A DNA stretch of 64,000 bases from Streptomyces violaceusniger Tu 4113 (GCF_000147815.2 NC_015957.1:1550001-1614000), one strand, 5' to 3'; counted from the first letter of the stretch, positions 28,664 to 38,576 are shown. Translations and numbers: made by a program. The notes: generated by a model not told the origin, from the letters alone.

Positions 28664-29913
28664 CGGGCGTCGTCCTCGTTGTCGCTCTTGTTCAGATCGG
28701 CGGGGGCGGGGGGCGCCGCGGGCGGCTGAGCCGGGGGAGCGGGGGGAGCCGGGGGCGGCGTCGCGGGGGCGGCCGGAGCGGGAGGTGCGGCAGGGGCTCC
28801 GGGCATGGCCATGCCCGGAGCGTGTGGCTGTGGCTGCGGCTGCGGCTGTGGCGGGGCCGGCGGTTCGGCGTACCCCGGCAGTACGGTCGCCTGCGGAAAG
28901 CCCATCGGTGCGCCCGGTGCGCCCGGCGCATAGCCGTACGGCGCGCCCTGCGGCACCGCGGCGGGCACCTGCTGCTGGAGGCCGGCGCGCTCGTCGACGG
29001 TCGAGCGGTAGTCCACCGCGCCCTGCGTCATCCGCATGTACGCCTCTTCCAGCGACGCCTGGTGCGGGGAGAGCTCCCACAGCCGGACGTCCGCCCCATG
29101 CGCCAGATCGCTGATGCGCGGCAGCGGCAGCCCGGTCACCCGCAGTGCGCCGTCCTGCTCGGGGAGCACCTGGCCGCCCGCCTCGCTCAGCGCGGCGGTC
29201 AGCTTCTCGCGCTGCCCCGGGTCGCTCTCGGGGGTGCGGACGCGTGCGAAGTCCGCCGAGTTGTAGGAGATGAAGTCCTTGACGTTCATATCCGCGAGTA
29301 GCTGACCGCGCCCGATCACGATCAGATGGTCGGCGGTGAGCGCCATCTCGCTCATCAGATGGCTGGAGACGAAGACGGTGCGGCCCTCGGAGGCGAGCTG
29401 CTTCATGAAGTTACGGACCCAGAGGATGCCTTCGGGGTCCAGGCCGTTGACCGGCTCGTCGAAGAGCAGCACCTGCGGGTCGCCGAGGAGGGCGGCCGCG
29501 ATGCCCAGACGCTGCCCCATGCCGAGCGAGAAGCCCTTGGAGCGCTTGCGCGCCACGTTCTGCAGGCCGACCACGCCCAGCACTTCGTCGACCCGGCGGG
29601 CCGGGATCCCGGACAGTTGGGCCAGGCAGAGCAGATGGTGACGTGCGCTGCGGCCGCCGTGCACCGCCTTGGCGTCGAGGAGCGCGCCCACCTGACGCGG
29701 GGCGTTGGGCAGCTTGCGGAACGGGTAGCCGCCGACCGTGACATGGCCGGCGGTGGGCTCGTCGAGGCCCAGGATCATCCGCATCGTGGTGGACTTGCCC
29801 GACCCGTTGGGCCCGAGGAAGCCGGTGACGGCGCCGGGCCGCACCTGGAAGGACAGGTTGTACACGGCCGTCTTGGCGCCGTAGCGCTTCGTCAGACCGA
29901 CTGCCTCGATCAT
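28660..29913 (-). CDS. ABC transporter ATP-binding protein with proline-rich C-terminal tail
   Basis: 417 residues. Walker A GPNGSGKSTTMRMILGL, signature in the form FSLGMGQRLGIAAALLGD, Walker B VLLFDEPVNGLDPEG, switch His in VSSHLMSEMALTADH. The ATPase domain ends near residue 300; the remaining ~110 residues are Pro/Ala/Gly-rich and end in DLNKSDNEDDAR. The low-complexity tail abuts the low-complexity head of the permease across the ATGA overlap. ATG at 29913 (MIEAVGLTKRYG). Confidence 0.9.
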   Translation of the reverse strand: MIEAVGLTKRYGAKTAVYNLSFQVRPGAVTGFLGPNGSGKSTTMRMILGLDEPTAGHVTVGGYPFRKLPNAPRQVGALLDAKAVHGGRSARHHLLCLAQLSGIPARRVDEVLGVVGLQNVARKRSKGFSLGMGQRLGIAAALLGDPQVLLFDEPVNGLDPEGILWVRNFMKQLASEGRTVFVSSHLMSEMALTADHLIVIGRGQLLADMNVKDFISYNSADFARVRTPESDPGQREKLTAALSEAGGQVLPEQDGALRVTGLPLPRISDLAHGADVRLWELSPHQASLEEAYMRMTQGAVDYRSTVDERAGLQQQVPAAVPQGAPYGYAPGAPGAPMGFPQATVLPGYAEPPAPPQPQPQPQPHAPGMAMPGAPAAPPAPAAPATPPPAPPAPPAQPPAAPPAPADLNKSDNEDDAR

Positions 29914-29995
29914 TCTCCGCCCCTCATGAGCATGGGTCGGGCGTGCTCGCCCCCGGTGAGGGTTAGGAGGATAGCCGGGGTGTTGACGGTTCCCG

Positions 29996-30961
29996 CTATT
30001 CGGGAGATGTGAGCGCACCGTAACTCTTGGGACCTCGGGGGTTTCGGGGGCCTCCGAGGTCCCCGAGGTCCCCGAGGTCCCCGGGGTCTGCGGGGCCGTC
30101 GTGGCCATCGTGGTCGTCCTCCGGGCAGCGGAGGAGGTCGGGCTGTGGGAGTGTCCAGCCCTCCTCCTGGAAGATCCGGGTGCCGGACTTCCGTACGACG
30201 GGGTCGGCGCCCGCGCGGGCGACCCAGGCGCCGGGGTCGGGCCCGAGGAGTTCGCGCAGCCGCGGCGAACCGGCGAGCAGGCGGGTGAGCAGGGCGCTCT
30301 GGTCGCCGCCGCCGGGGAGGGGGCGTTCGGTGCCGTCCGGGGACATCAGCACTCCGCGCTCGCCGACGTAGAGATACGCGCCGCCGAGTCGCTCGCCGGA
30401 CGGCATCACCATCGGGTACTCCGTGCCGGGCAGCAGGACGCGACGGTAGTTGGGGTACTCGGTCGCGTCCACGGCCGCGAGCTGCTCGGCGTCCAGCCAG
30501 CTGATGACGAGGGGGGTACGGGCTCCCGGCGCGGTGTACGGGGCGGAGGCCACGTAACCGTACCGGCCGATGTGGGCCGAGCAGCCGACCGCGATGCCGT
30601 GCACGTCGACCGGGACCATGGGGACGGTGGCCGGGTGGCCGGGGCGGGACAGCTTGTGGTGGAGCTGGGCGGGGGAGGCGTTGGAGCCGACCGCGATGAT
30701 GGGGTGGCGGTGGGGGGTCGAGGGGTGGCCGAGGGTGGTGAGGAGGGCGTCGAGCGGCTCCCTCGGGCTTTCCATCGGGCCTTCGCCGACGCTTGTGTCG
30801 ACTGTCCAGGTGCCGAGGCGGCCGCCTGGTGTGGGGGTGAGCTCCCACAGTTCGCCTGCGGTGAGGAGGGTGGGGCGGGTGATGGGGCGGCCGGGGTAGG
30901 TGAGGGGGTGCTTGGCGGGGATGTCGGCGAAGCCGAGGGTGGGGAGGGTGCGGTCGGTCAC
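29996..30961 (-). CDS. Conserved hypothetical protein
   Basis: 321 residues, no signal peptide or membrane helix. A central segment IIAVGSNASPAQLHHKLSR resembles the YGSN entry loop of gamma-glutamylcyclotransferase-like folds, followed by GYVASAPYTAPGARTPLVISWLDAEQLAAVDATEYPNYRR, also reminiscent of that fold. This is weak and only suggestive. The C-terminus is rich in Asp, Gly and Leu (GDLGDLGDLGG). Start GTG at 30961 precedes TDRTLPTLGF. Confidence 0.7.
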   Translation of the reverse strand: MTDRTLPTLGFADIPAKHPLTYPGRPITRPTLLTAGELWELTPTPGGRLGTWTVDTSVGEGPMESPREPLDALLTTLGHPSTPHRHPIIAVGSNASPAQLHHKLSRPGHPATVPMVPVDVHGIAVGCSAHIGRYGYVASAPYTAPGARTPLVISWLDAEQLAAVDATEYPNYRRVLLPGTEYPMVMPSGERLGGAYLYVGERGVLMSPDGTERPLPGGGDQSALLTRLLAGSPRLRELLGPDPGAWVARAGADPVVRKSGTRIFQEEGWTLPQPDLLRCPEDDHDGHDGPADPGDLGDLGDLGGPRNPRGPKSYGALTSPE

Positions 30962-31053
30962 GGAGGGGTGTCTCCCCCACCCCGCCCCTTCCCGAAACCG
31001 GGCCCCTGCCCGGCCCCGGCCGGGGCTCCGCCCCTGGGCCCCGCTCCTCAATC

Positions 31054-31195
31054 GCCGGAGGGGCTGGGTGGCCGGGCTCCGCCCTGGCCCTGCGGGGGGG
31101 CTCCGCCCCCGGACCCCCGCTCCTCAATCGCCGGAGGGGCTGGATTTCCCCACGTGCCGGAGGGGCTGGATTTCCCCACGTGCCGGAGGGGCTGG
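31054..31195. repeat. CCGGAGGGGCTGG repeats, three in 26-bp tandem (355-bp gap 30962-31316)
   Basis: The 13-mer CCGGAGGGGCTGG occurs at 31054, 31131, 31157 and 31183; the last three are 26 bp apart with GATTTCCCCACGTG between. The first two are preceded by CTCAATCG, a form common in Streptomyces intergenic DNA. The gap between the hypothetical gene and filP holds these repeats, several GC-rich palindromes and the filP terminator; I see no gene in it. Confidence 0.7.
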
Positions 31196-31260
31196 TTTGT
31201 CCGCACGGCGTCAGCCGGGTCCTGGCCCGGAACTCAGGCTGCCTGCCCCAGACATGCGCG

Positions 31261-31291
31261 TGCCCCGCGCCGCTCGTGGCGGCGCGGGGCA
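31261..31291 (-). terminator. Terminator of filP
   Basis: TGCCCCGCGCCGC, five-base loop, GCGGCGCGGGGCA: a perfect 13-bp stem 26 bases beyond the filP stop. Confidence 0.85.
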
Positions 31292-31316
31292 TCGTACGCT
31301 CCGTTGGGACCGAGGG

Positions 31317-32255
31317 TCACCGGGACTGCTGGGCCGGGACGCCGCGGGTGGCCGCCTCGTCCTCGCCCGGGGCACCGGCCGCGGCCACGGCCGCGCCGGT
31401 CAGCGTGGCCAGCATCTCGCGGACGTTGGTGAGCTGGGCGTTGATGCTGTCGCGGCGGTTGGTGAGGGCCGCGAGCTCGCGCTCGGATTCGCTGCGGATC
31501 CGGTCGGCCTTGGCGTTGGCGTCGGCCACGATGTCCTCGGCCTGGCGCTGCGCGGTCTCCACCGTCTGGCGGGCGCGGCGCTCGGCGTCGGTGCGCAGCT
31601 TCTCGGCCTCGAGGCGGAGCTGCTCGGCGCGGTGCTCGATCTCCGCGAGCCGCTTCTCGGCCTTGGCCTGACGCGAGGCCAGGTCGCGCTCGGACTGCTC
31701 GCGGCGCTTGGCGAGGTTGGTCTCGAAGTCGGCGGCGGCCTGCGCGGCCTTGGCGCGGGTCTCCTCGAAGAGGGAGTCCGCCTCCTCGCGCTTGGACTGG
31801 GCGTCCTTCTGCGCCTCCTGGCGCAGCGTGGTCGCCTCGCCCTTCGCCTTCTCGACGATCCGCGCGCCCTCGTCCTCGGCCTTCGCCTTGCGCTCGGCGG
31901 CGAACGACTCGGCGTCGTTGCGGACCTGCTGGGCGGCCGAGTCGGCCAGCTCACGGTGCTGTTCGGCGGCGCGCCGAGCCTCCTCGCGCAGATCCTTCGC
32001 CTCTTCCTCGGCGAGACGAAGGATCTTCTCGACCCGGGCGCCGAGCCCCGCGTAGGACGGCTCCGAATCGTTGATCTGGGCCTGAGCGTTCTGCGTTTCG
32101 AGGTGCAGCTCCTCGATGCGCTTTTCCAGAGAGGTGATACGGGCCAGTGCACTGTCACGGTCGGCGACGAGCTTGGAAATGCGGTCGTCCACCTGACCGC
32201 GGTCGTACCCACGCCGCACGAGCTCGAAGCCGAAGGGGGAGGAAGTGTCGCTCAT
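31317..32255 (-). CDS. filP: FilP, filament-forming coiled-coil cytoskeletal protein
   Basis: 312 residues; in S. coelicolor FilP forms subapical filaments that give hyphal rigidity and interacts with DivIVA and Scy. The N-terminus FGFELVRRGYDRGQVDDRISKLVADRDSALARI is a DivIVA-like head. Residues 40-280 are one long Ala/Glu/Arg/Lys coiled coil (EEAKDLREEARRAAEQHREL and similar). The C-terminal 30 residues are Ala/Gly-rich. Downstream of scy in the same direction with a 240-base gap, so it may have its own promoter. Confidence 0.92.
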   Translation of the reverse strand: MSDTSSPFGFELVRRGYDRGQVDDRISKLVADRDSALARITSLEKRIEELHLETQNAQAQINDSEPSYAGLGARVEKILRLAEEEAKDLREEARRAAEQHRELADSAAQQVRNDAESFAAERKAKAEDEGARIVEKAKGEATTLRQEAQKDAQSKREEADSLFEETRAKAAQAAADFETNLAKRREQSERDLASRQAKAEKRLAEIEHRAEQLRLEAEKLRTDAERRARQTVETAQRQAEDIVADANAKADRIRSESERELAALTNRRDSINAQLTNVREMLATLTGAAVAAAGAPGEDEAATRGVPAQQSR

Positions 32256-32495
32256 GGGGTTCCTGTCGAAAGAGACCGGTGAGGTGATAGAGGGAATCCT
32301 AGGGGTCCGAGCGGCGTGTCATCGAGTCAACGTCTGTTTGATCTGCAGAATGTCCAGCCTTTTGAGTGGCAGTAAGACGGAGACCTCGTCACTCGTCGGG
32401 ATGATACGGACATGCCGTGATGGACGCAGACCGACGCGAGAGTTACGCGAAATTGACGCGGACGGGCACAGCCGACCCTCGTCCCCCGCATACGG

Positions 32496-35400
32496 TTACC
32501 CCTCGGACCGCTTTCCACTCCTCGTCGCACCCGCGCCCGCCGCCGTCTTGACTCCGTTGTTCTCCTTGCCACCCGCGCCACCTGACGCGGGGGTCTCGAA
32601 GGATTCCAACGCTTCTAGCACGTCCTGGACACGGGAGATCTCCGCGTTGATGTCCTCGCGGCGTCGCTTGAGCAACTCGAGTTCGCGCTTGCCCTCGTCC
32701 ACGATCTGCTGCGCCTCGTCCGTGGCCTGGTTCCGGAGCCGCTCCGCCTCCCGCTCGGCCTCGGACTTCTTCTGCTCGGCCTCCTTGAGCAGACCCTCGG
32801 CCTTCTTCACCGCCGCGATCCGCACCCGGCTCGCTTCGCTCTCCGCCTCCGTGACCAGCGACTTGGCCTTCTCCTCCGCCTTCATGAGCTGCGCGGTGGC
32901 GGCCGCGACCAGCTTGTCGACCCGCTCGCCGGTGGACTTCATCTGCTCCGCGGACTCCCGGCGGGCCCGCTCGTGCAACTCCTCGACCTCGGCCTCGGTA
33001 CGGGTGCGCAGCTCCTCGGCGCGCTCCCGGATGGCCGTGGCGTCGCCCCGGGCCTCGCTGAGCATGGTGTCGGAGTCCGTACGGGCCTTCTCCACCATGC
33101 CGTTGGCCTCGGCCGTGGACTCGGAGAGCACCCGGTCCGCCTCCTGGCGGGCCACGCCCACCATGGTGTCGGCCTGCTCCTCGGCCGCGGTCGCCGTGCG
33201 CAGCGCGGCCTCCCGCGCCTCGGAGGTGAGCCGCTCGGCCTCCGCCGAGGACTCGGTGACCAGCCGGTCGGCCTGCTCGGCGGCGTCGGAACGCCGCTTG
33301 TTGGCGTCCTCGCGCGCCCTGTCGACCAGCCGGTCGGCCTCGGCCTGCGCCTCGTTACGGATCCGCTCCGCCTCGGCGGCCGCCTCGGTCTCGATCCGCT
33401 CGGCCTCGGCGCGGGTGCGCGCCGCGTGCTGCTGCGCCGAACCCACGGTCTCCGCGGCCTCGCTGCGCAGCCGCTCCGCCTCGCCGCTGGCCTCCGCGTG
33501 CAGCCGCTCGGCCTCGTTCCGGGCCTCGGCGACCAGCCGGTCGGCCTGCTCGGCCGCCTCCGAGCGGATGTTGTTGGCATCGCCGCGGGCCTGGGCCCGG
33601 GTGCGGGCCGCGTCCTGCTCCGCCGTCGCCCGTGCGTCGGACGCCTCCGTACGCAGCGCCTGCGCCCGCGTGGTGGCCTCCGAGACCAGCCGCTGCGCCT
33701 CCTCGGTCGCGCCGCCGACCAGCCGGTCGGCCTGCTCGGCCGCCTCCGCACGGCTCTTGTGGGCCGAACGGCGCGCCTCGTCGAGCGTTTCGTTGGCCTC
33801 CGCGCGCAGCCGCTCGGCCTCGTGGGTGGCCTCGGTGACCAGCCGGTCCGCCTGCTCGGCGGCCTCCGCGCGGCGCCTGCCGGCCTCCGCGCGGGCCTGT
33901 TCGGTCAGCCGCTCCGACTCGGCGATCGCCTCGGCGACCGTGCGCTCCGCGAGCGACTTGGCGGCCTCGGACTCCTCCCGGGCCTCCTGCCGCACCCGCG
34001 TGGCGTCCTGCGAGGCGCGCTCCCGCTCGTCCTGGGCGTCCGCGCGGACCCGGTCGGCCTCGCCCTGCGCCTCGCCGCGCATCCGCTCCGCGGCGTGCTC
34101 CGCGGCCGCACGCAGCGCCGTGATGTCCTGCTCGGCCTGCTCGTGCAGCCCCGCGACCGAGTCCCGCACCTGCTGGGCGGTCTGCTCGGCGGCGGCCACC
34201 AGATCGGCCGAGCGCCGCTCGGCCTCCTCGACCAGCCGCTGCGCCTCGGTCTGCGCCTCGGAGACCCGGTTCCGGGCGGCGGCCAGCAGCTCCTCGCTCT
34301 GCTCCCGCGCCGCGGTCCGCTCGGCCTGTGCCTCCTCGCGGGCGTCGGCGAGCAGCTCCTCGGCCTCGCGGCGGCGGCGGGCCGCCTCCTCCTGGGCGGC
34401 GGCCAGGGCCTCCGCGGCCTCGGTACCGATCCGCTCGGCGGCGCTCGCCGCTTCCGCCCGCACCCGGTCGGCCGTCTCCTGGGCCTCGGTGCGCAGCCGC
34501 TCGGCCTCCGCGGCGGCCTCGCTGCGCAGCCGTACGGCCACCGACTCGCCCTCGGCGCGCGCGTTCGACGCGTCCGCGGCGGCCTCGTCGCGCAGCCGTA
34601 CAGCCTCGTCCTCCGCCTGCTGGCGCAGCGCGTTCAGCCGCTCGGCGGACTCCGCGCGCTGCCGCTCGATCTCCTCGGCGGTCTCCTTGCGCAGCCGCTC
34701 CGCCTCGGTGCGGGCGTCCCGCAGCGCCTCGTCGGCGGAGGAGAGCCGCTGCTCGGCCTCCTGGTGCAGCCGGTTCAGCTCGCCCTCGGCCTCGGAGCGG
34801 CGGTCCTCGGCGGCCTGCTCGGCCTCCTCGCGCAGCTCCTCGGCCGCGGTGGACGCCTCCGACTTGACCCGCTCGGCCTGCTCCTCGGCCGAGGTCACCA
34901 GTTCCTCGGCCTCGCCGCGGGCCCGCTTCAGCAGCTCATCGGCCTGCCGGCGCAGTGCGTTCGCCCGCTCGATGGCCTCGGTGCGCACCCGCTCGCTCTC
35001 GGCGGTGGCACCCGAGCGGGTCTCCTCCGCGTCGGCCTTCGCCTTGGTCAGCAGGTCCTCGGCGGTGCTGGCCGCCTCCTCGATCTGCTGGACCGCCTCC
35101 CGGCGTGCCTCGGTGCGGACCCGCTCGCCCTCGGCGACCGCCTCCGACCGGAGCTGCTCGGCCTCGCCGCGCAGCCGGCGGGCCTCCTCCTGCAGCTCGA
35201 CGGTCTTGGCGCGGTACTCCTTGGTGTCGTCCTTCGCCGTGCCCTTGAGCTGCTCGGCCGTGTCGTGCGCCTCGGCCCGCAGCCGGTCCGCCTCTTCCTC
35301 GGCCTCGCCCCGGATCCGCTCGGCCTCGTCGATGGCCGCCTTGGTGGTGGCCTGCGCCTGCTCCGAGGCGCGGGTCAGCACCTCCTCGGCGCTCCGGGCC

Positions 35401-36494
35401 GCCTTGGCGAGCTGGGCGGCCGAGTCCTCGGCGGCCCTGGCCCGGGCGTTGTCGCCCGCCTCGGCGACCATCCGCTCGGCCTCGGCGCGGGCGTCGTCCC
35501 GCAACTGCTCGGCCTCGGCCCGTAGCCGCTCGGCCTCCTTGGTGGCCTCGCCGACCAGCCGGGCGACCTCCGCCTTGGCGGTACGGGTGCGCTGCTCGTT
35601 GTCCGACTCGGCGGCCGTGAGCCGCTTGGCCGCCGCGTCCTTGGCCTCGGTGACGACCTTCTCGGCCTCGCTGCGCGCCTCGCGCAGCGCCTGCTCGGCC
35701 TCCTGCATCCGCTGCTCGGCGGCGCGGGTCTGCTCGGCGGCGTTACGACGGGCCTGGTCCGCCTCGGTGGCGGTGGTGGTGCGGAGCTGCTCCGCGTGGT
35801 CGGTGGCGTCCTGGGCCTGGGTGCCCGCGTTGGTCAGCAGCCGCTCGGCGTCGTTGCGGGCCCGGCGCAGAATCGCCTCGGCCTCGGCACGGCTGGCCTC
35901 CGCCTCGGAGCCCAGCCGCTGACGGGCCTGCTCGGTCATGCGCTGCGCTTCGGCGCGCGCCTCGGCCAGGGCCTGCTCGGCCTCCGTCCGGGACTCGTCC
36001 ATGAGCCGGCGGGCCTGCGCCTCGGTACGGGCCCGCAACTGCTCGGCCCAGGCCACGTTCTCGTTGACATGCGACTCGACGGTGGCGCGGCGCTCGGCCA
36101 GCTCCTGGTCCAGCCGCTGGCGCCGGGCCACGGCCTCGGCGTGCAGCTCGGCCTCCAGCCGGGCCTGCCGCTCGGCCTGCTCCTGGAGCAGCCGCTGGGT
36201 CTGCGCCCGGGTTTCGCGCAGCTCCCGCTCGGCGTTGGTGCGTAGCTGGTCCGCCTGGAGCTGGGCGTCCCGCAGCAACTGCTCTGCCTGGTAGCCGACG
36301 TTGGCGCTGTCGTAGGCGGGGCGGGCCGCCAGGTTACGGCGCGCCTCATGCAGCTTGGCGCGCAGCACCTCGACTTGGTAGCCGAGGTCGTCGGCGTGCT
36401 GGACGGCCTTCTCACGCTCGGTCTTCAGCCGCTCCATCTCGGCCTCGAACTTGGAGAGCTGGTCGTCAGGCTCGTAGCGGTCGTAGCCCCGCAC
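32496..36494 (-). CDS. scy: Scy, giant coiled-coil polarity protein of hyphal tips
   Basis: About 1330 residues, nearly all coiled coil, Ala/Glu/Arg-rich. In S. coelicolor Scy scaffolds the tip polarisome with DivIVA and FilP and sets branching. The head RGYDRYEPDDQLSKFEAEMERLKTER parallels the FilP head. The motif EQADRLV recurs at spacings of 40, 62 and 91 residues, which equal 51 minus 11, 51 plus 11, and 40 plus 51, matching the 51-residue repeat with hendecads described for this class. The start is GTG at 36494; an ATG at 36524 adds ten residues and cannot be excluded. The strand opposite is also open over long stretches, a GC artefact. Confidence 0.92.
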   Translation of the reverse strand: MRGYDRYEPDDQLSKFEAEMERLKTEREKAVQHADDLGYQVEVLRAKLHEARRNLAARPAYDSANVGYQAEQLLRDAQLQADQLRTNAERELRETRAQTQRLLQEQAERQARLEAELHAEAVARRQRLDQELAERRATVESHVNENVAWAEQLRARTEAQARRLMDESRTEAEQALAEARAEAQRMTEQARQRLGSEAEASRAEAEAILRRARNDAERLLTNAGTQAQDATDHAEQLRTTTATEADQARRNAAEQTRAAEQRMQEAEQALREARSEAEKVVTEAKDAAAKRLTAAESDNEQRTRTAKAEVARLVGEATKEAERLRAEAEQLRDDARAEAERMVAEAGDNARARAAEDSAAQLAKAARSAEEVLTRASEQAQATTKAAIDEAERIRGEAEEEADRLRAEAHDTAEQLKGTAKDDTKEYRAKTVELQEEARRLRGEAEQLRSEAVAEGERVRTEARREAVQQIEEAASTAEDLLTKAKADAEETRSGATAESERVRTEAIERANALRRQADELLKRARGEAEELVTSAEEQAERVKSEASTAAEELREEAEQAAEDRRSEAEGELNRLHQEAEQRLSSADEALRDARTEAERLRKETAEEIERQRAESAERLNALRQQAEDEAVRLRDEAAADASNARAEGESVAVRLRSEAAAEAERLRTEAQETADRVRAEAASAAERIGTEAAEALAAAQEEAARRRREAEELLADAREEAQAERTAAREQSEELLAAARNRVSEAQTEAQRLVEEAERRSADLVAAAEQTAQQVRDSVAGLHEQAEQDITALRAAAEHAAERMRGEAQGEADRVRADAQDERERASQDATRVRQEAREESEAAKSLAERTVAEAIAESERLTEQARAEAGRRRAEAAEQADRLVTEATHEAERLRAEANETLDEARRSAHKSRAEAAEQADRLVGGATEEAQRLVSEATTRAQALRTEASDARATAEQDAARTRAQARGDANNIRSEAAEQADRLVAEARNEAERLHAEASGEAERLRSEAAETVGSAQQHAARTRAEAERIETEAAAEAERIRNEAQAEADRLVDRAREDANKRRSDAAEQADRLVTESSAEAERLTSEAREAALRTATAAEEQADTMVGVARQEADRVLSESTAEANGMVEKARTDSDTMLSEARGDATAIRERAEELRTRTEAEVEELHERARRESAEQMKSTGERVDKLVAAATAQLMKAEEKAKSLVTEAESEASRVRIAAVKKAEGLLKEAEQKKSEAEREAERLRNQATDEAQQIVDEGKRELELLKRRREDINAEISRVQDVLEALESFETPASGGAGGKENNGVKTAAGAGATRSGKRSEG

Positions 36495-36772
36495 TGCGCG
36501 GTCCCATCCGTCCCCTGGTCGCATTGGCGGCCGGCTCCGTCACCCTCGTGGTCCCCCCGTGGTCCCTTGCGGTGCCCAGGGGTTCCTCGACGGTTCCCTT
36601 GCGGTACCGACCAGGCGAAGTGCGTGCCGGGTCGGACCGGAGCTGGCCCTTCCGAAGAAATGGTGTCAGATCATCGGCGAAGCCCGGGCCGGACCCCGAT
36701 CCCTTTCCGATTCCGTACCCCGGCCGATGCTGCACTCTACCGGCCGGGGAAGGGGTAGGTCAGTGGTCCGCT

Positions 36773-37225
36773 TCAGTGATCCTCTTCGCCCTTGTGGGCG
36801 GCGGGGTCCGCGGCGGTGACGAGCTCGGTCAGCACACCGTGACAGTCCTTGGGGTGGAGGAAGGTGATCCGGGAGTCCATCGAGCCACGGCGGGGCTGTT
36901 CGTAGAGGACCCGGACGCCCTTGTCGCGGATGGCCTCGGAGTCGGTGTCGACATCGGCGGTGCCGAAGGCGATGTGGTGGACGCCCTGACCGTTCTTGGC
37001 CATCCACTTGCCGACCGCGGAGTCCTCCCGGATCGGCTCCAGGAGCTGCAGGTACGAGGCCCCGCCGTCGGAGGTCTCATTGATCTTGAGCATGGCCTCG
37101 CGGACGCCCTGCTCCTCGTTGATCTCGGAGTGGAACACCTCGAAGCCGTACGTGGCACGGTAGAACTCAACGGTCTTGTCGAGGTCGAAGCAGGCGATCC
37201 CGATGTGGTCGATTCTCGTCAGCAT
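36773..37225 (-). CDS. mce: Methylmalonyl-CoA epimerase
   Basis: About 150 residues of the vicinal-oxygen-chelate fold, which interconverts (R)- and (S)-methylmalonyl-CoA. Two beta-alpha-beta modules: RIDHIGIACFDLDKTVEFY with a metal His, and GVHHIAFGTADVD with another; FLHPKDCHGVLTELV carries the Glu ligand. ATG at 37225. Divergent to the thiolase and near meaB, a B12-dependent acyl-CoA neighbourhood. Confidence 0.93.
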   Translation of the reverse strand: MLTRIDHIGIACFDLDKTVEFYRATYGFEVFHSEINEEQGVREAMLKINETSDGGASYLQLLEPIREDSAVGKWMAKNGQGVHHIAFGTADVDTDSEAIRDKGVRVLYEQPRRGSMDSRITFLHPKDCHGVLTELVTAADPAAHKGEEDH

Positions 37226-37364
37226 GGGAACAGTGCACCGCCGCACAGCCGGTTACGCAACGTGCGCGCGATCACACCGATGCGCCGGTGACCGCGCGGG
37301 TACTCGTCAGTACATTGACGATAACCCTCGTTAACTTCCTTCTCCTCGTGAAGGGGATGCACCA

Positions 37365-38561
37365 ATGACTCGTACGACCTCTGTGATGGTGGCGGGCGCC
37401 CGGACGCCCATGGGACGGCTGCTCGGCGGCCTGCGTTCGTTCTCCGGCGCGGACCTGGGCGGAATCGCGATCAAGGCCGCGCTGGAGCGGGCCGGGGTCG
37501 GCGCCGAGCAGGTGCAGTACGTGATCATGGGGCAGGTGCTCCAGGCGGGCGCCGGGCAGATTCCGGCCCGGCAGGCGGCGGTCAAGGCCGGCATCCCGAT
37601 GAGCGTGCCCGCCCTCACGATCAACAAGGTCTGCCTCTCCGGGCTGGACGCGATCGCCCTGGCCGACCAGCTCATTCGGGCGGGCGAGTTCGACATCGTG
37701 GTCGCGGGCGGGCAGGAGTCCATGACCAACGCCCCCCATCTGCTGCCCAAGTCCCGCGAGGGCTACAAGTACGGCGCGGTCGAGATGCTCGACGCTATGG
37801 CGCACGACGGGCTGACCGACGCCTTCGAGTCCATCGCCATGGGCGAGTCCACCGAGAAGCACAACACCCGGCTGGGCATCCAGCGCCCCGAGCAGGACGA
37901 GTTCGCCGCCCAGTCCCACCAGCGCGCCGCCGCCGCCCAGAAGAACGGCCTCTTCGACGCCGAGATCACCCCCGTGGAGATCCCGCAGCGCAAGGGCGAG
38001 CCGGTGGTCTTCGACAAGGACGAGGGCATCCGCGGCGAGACCACCACCGAGCTGCTGGGCAGGCTGCGGCCCGCGTTCGCCAAGGACGGGACGATCACCG
38101 CGGGCACGGCGTCGCAGATCTCGGACGGGGCCGCCGCGGTCGTCGTGATGAGCAAGGCGAAGGCCGAGGAGCTGGGGCTGGAGTGGATCGCCGAGATCGG
38201 CGCCCACGGGAATGTGGCGGGACCCGACAACTCCCTCCAGTCCCAGCCGTCCAACGCGATCGCGCACGCCCTGGGCAAGGAGGGGCTGACGGTCGACGAT
38301 CTCGACCTCATCGAGATCAACGAGGCGTTCGCCGCGGTCGCCGTGCAGTCGATGAAGGATCTAGGTGTTTCCCCCGAAAGGGTGAATGTGAATGGGGGTG
38401 CGATTGCCCTCGGCCACCCCATCGGGATGTCCGGTGCGCGGATCGCGCTGCATCTTGCGCTGGAGCTGCGGCGGCGTGGGGGCGGGACCGGGGCGGCGGC
38501 GTTGTGCGGTGGGGGTGGGCAGGGGGATGCGCTGATCCTGCGGGTGCCGGCGGGGGAGTAG
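37365..38561 (+). CDS. Acetyl-CoA C-acetyltransferase (thiolase)
   Basis: 398 residues. Acyl-accepting Cys90 is in [12 protein letters not shown], the [10 protein letters not shown] loop is present, and the C-terminal [16 protein letters not shown] and [10 protein letters not shown] supply the second His and Cys. Likely condenses or cleaves acetoacetyl-CoA for the ethylmalonyl-CoA/butyrate routes with the dehydrogenase at 20.4 kb. ATG at 37365, preceded by GAAGGGG. Confidence 0.94.
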   Translation: MTRTTSVMVAGARTPMGRLLGGLRSFSGADLGGIAIKAALERAGVGAEQVQYVIMGQVLQAGAGQIPARQAAVKAGIPMSVPALTINKVCLSGLDAIALADQLIRAGEFDIVVAGGQESMTNAPHLLPKSREGYKYGAVEMLDAMAHDGLTDAFESIAMGESTEKHNTRLGIQRPEQDEFAAQSHQRAAAAQKNGLFDAEITPVEIPQRKGEPVVFDKDEGIRGETTTELLGRLRPAFAKDGTITAGTASQISDGAAAVVVMSKAKAEELGLEWIAEIGAHGNVAGPDNSLQSQPSNAIAHALGKEGLTVDDLDLIEINEAFAAVAVQSMKDLGVSPERVNVNGGAIALGHPIGMSGARIALHLALELRRRGGGTGAAALCGGGGQGDALILRVPAGE

Positions 38562-38576
38562 GCGGTTGTCGTCTGT

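Noticed and set aside
32245..35922. A 1225-codon open frame antisense to scy, and other very long antisense frames (for example 45295-48909)
   Set aside because: They mirror the GC-rich codon bias of genes on the other strand, have Ser/Arg/Ala-heavy low-complexity products with no motifs, and run across several real genes.
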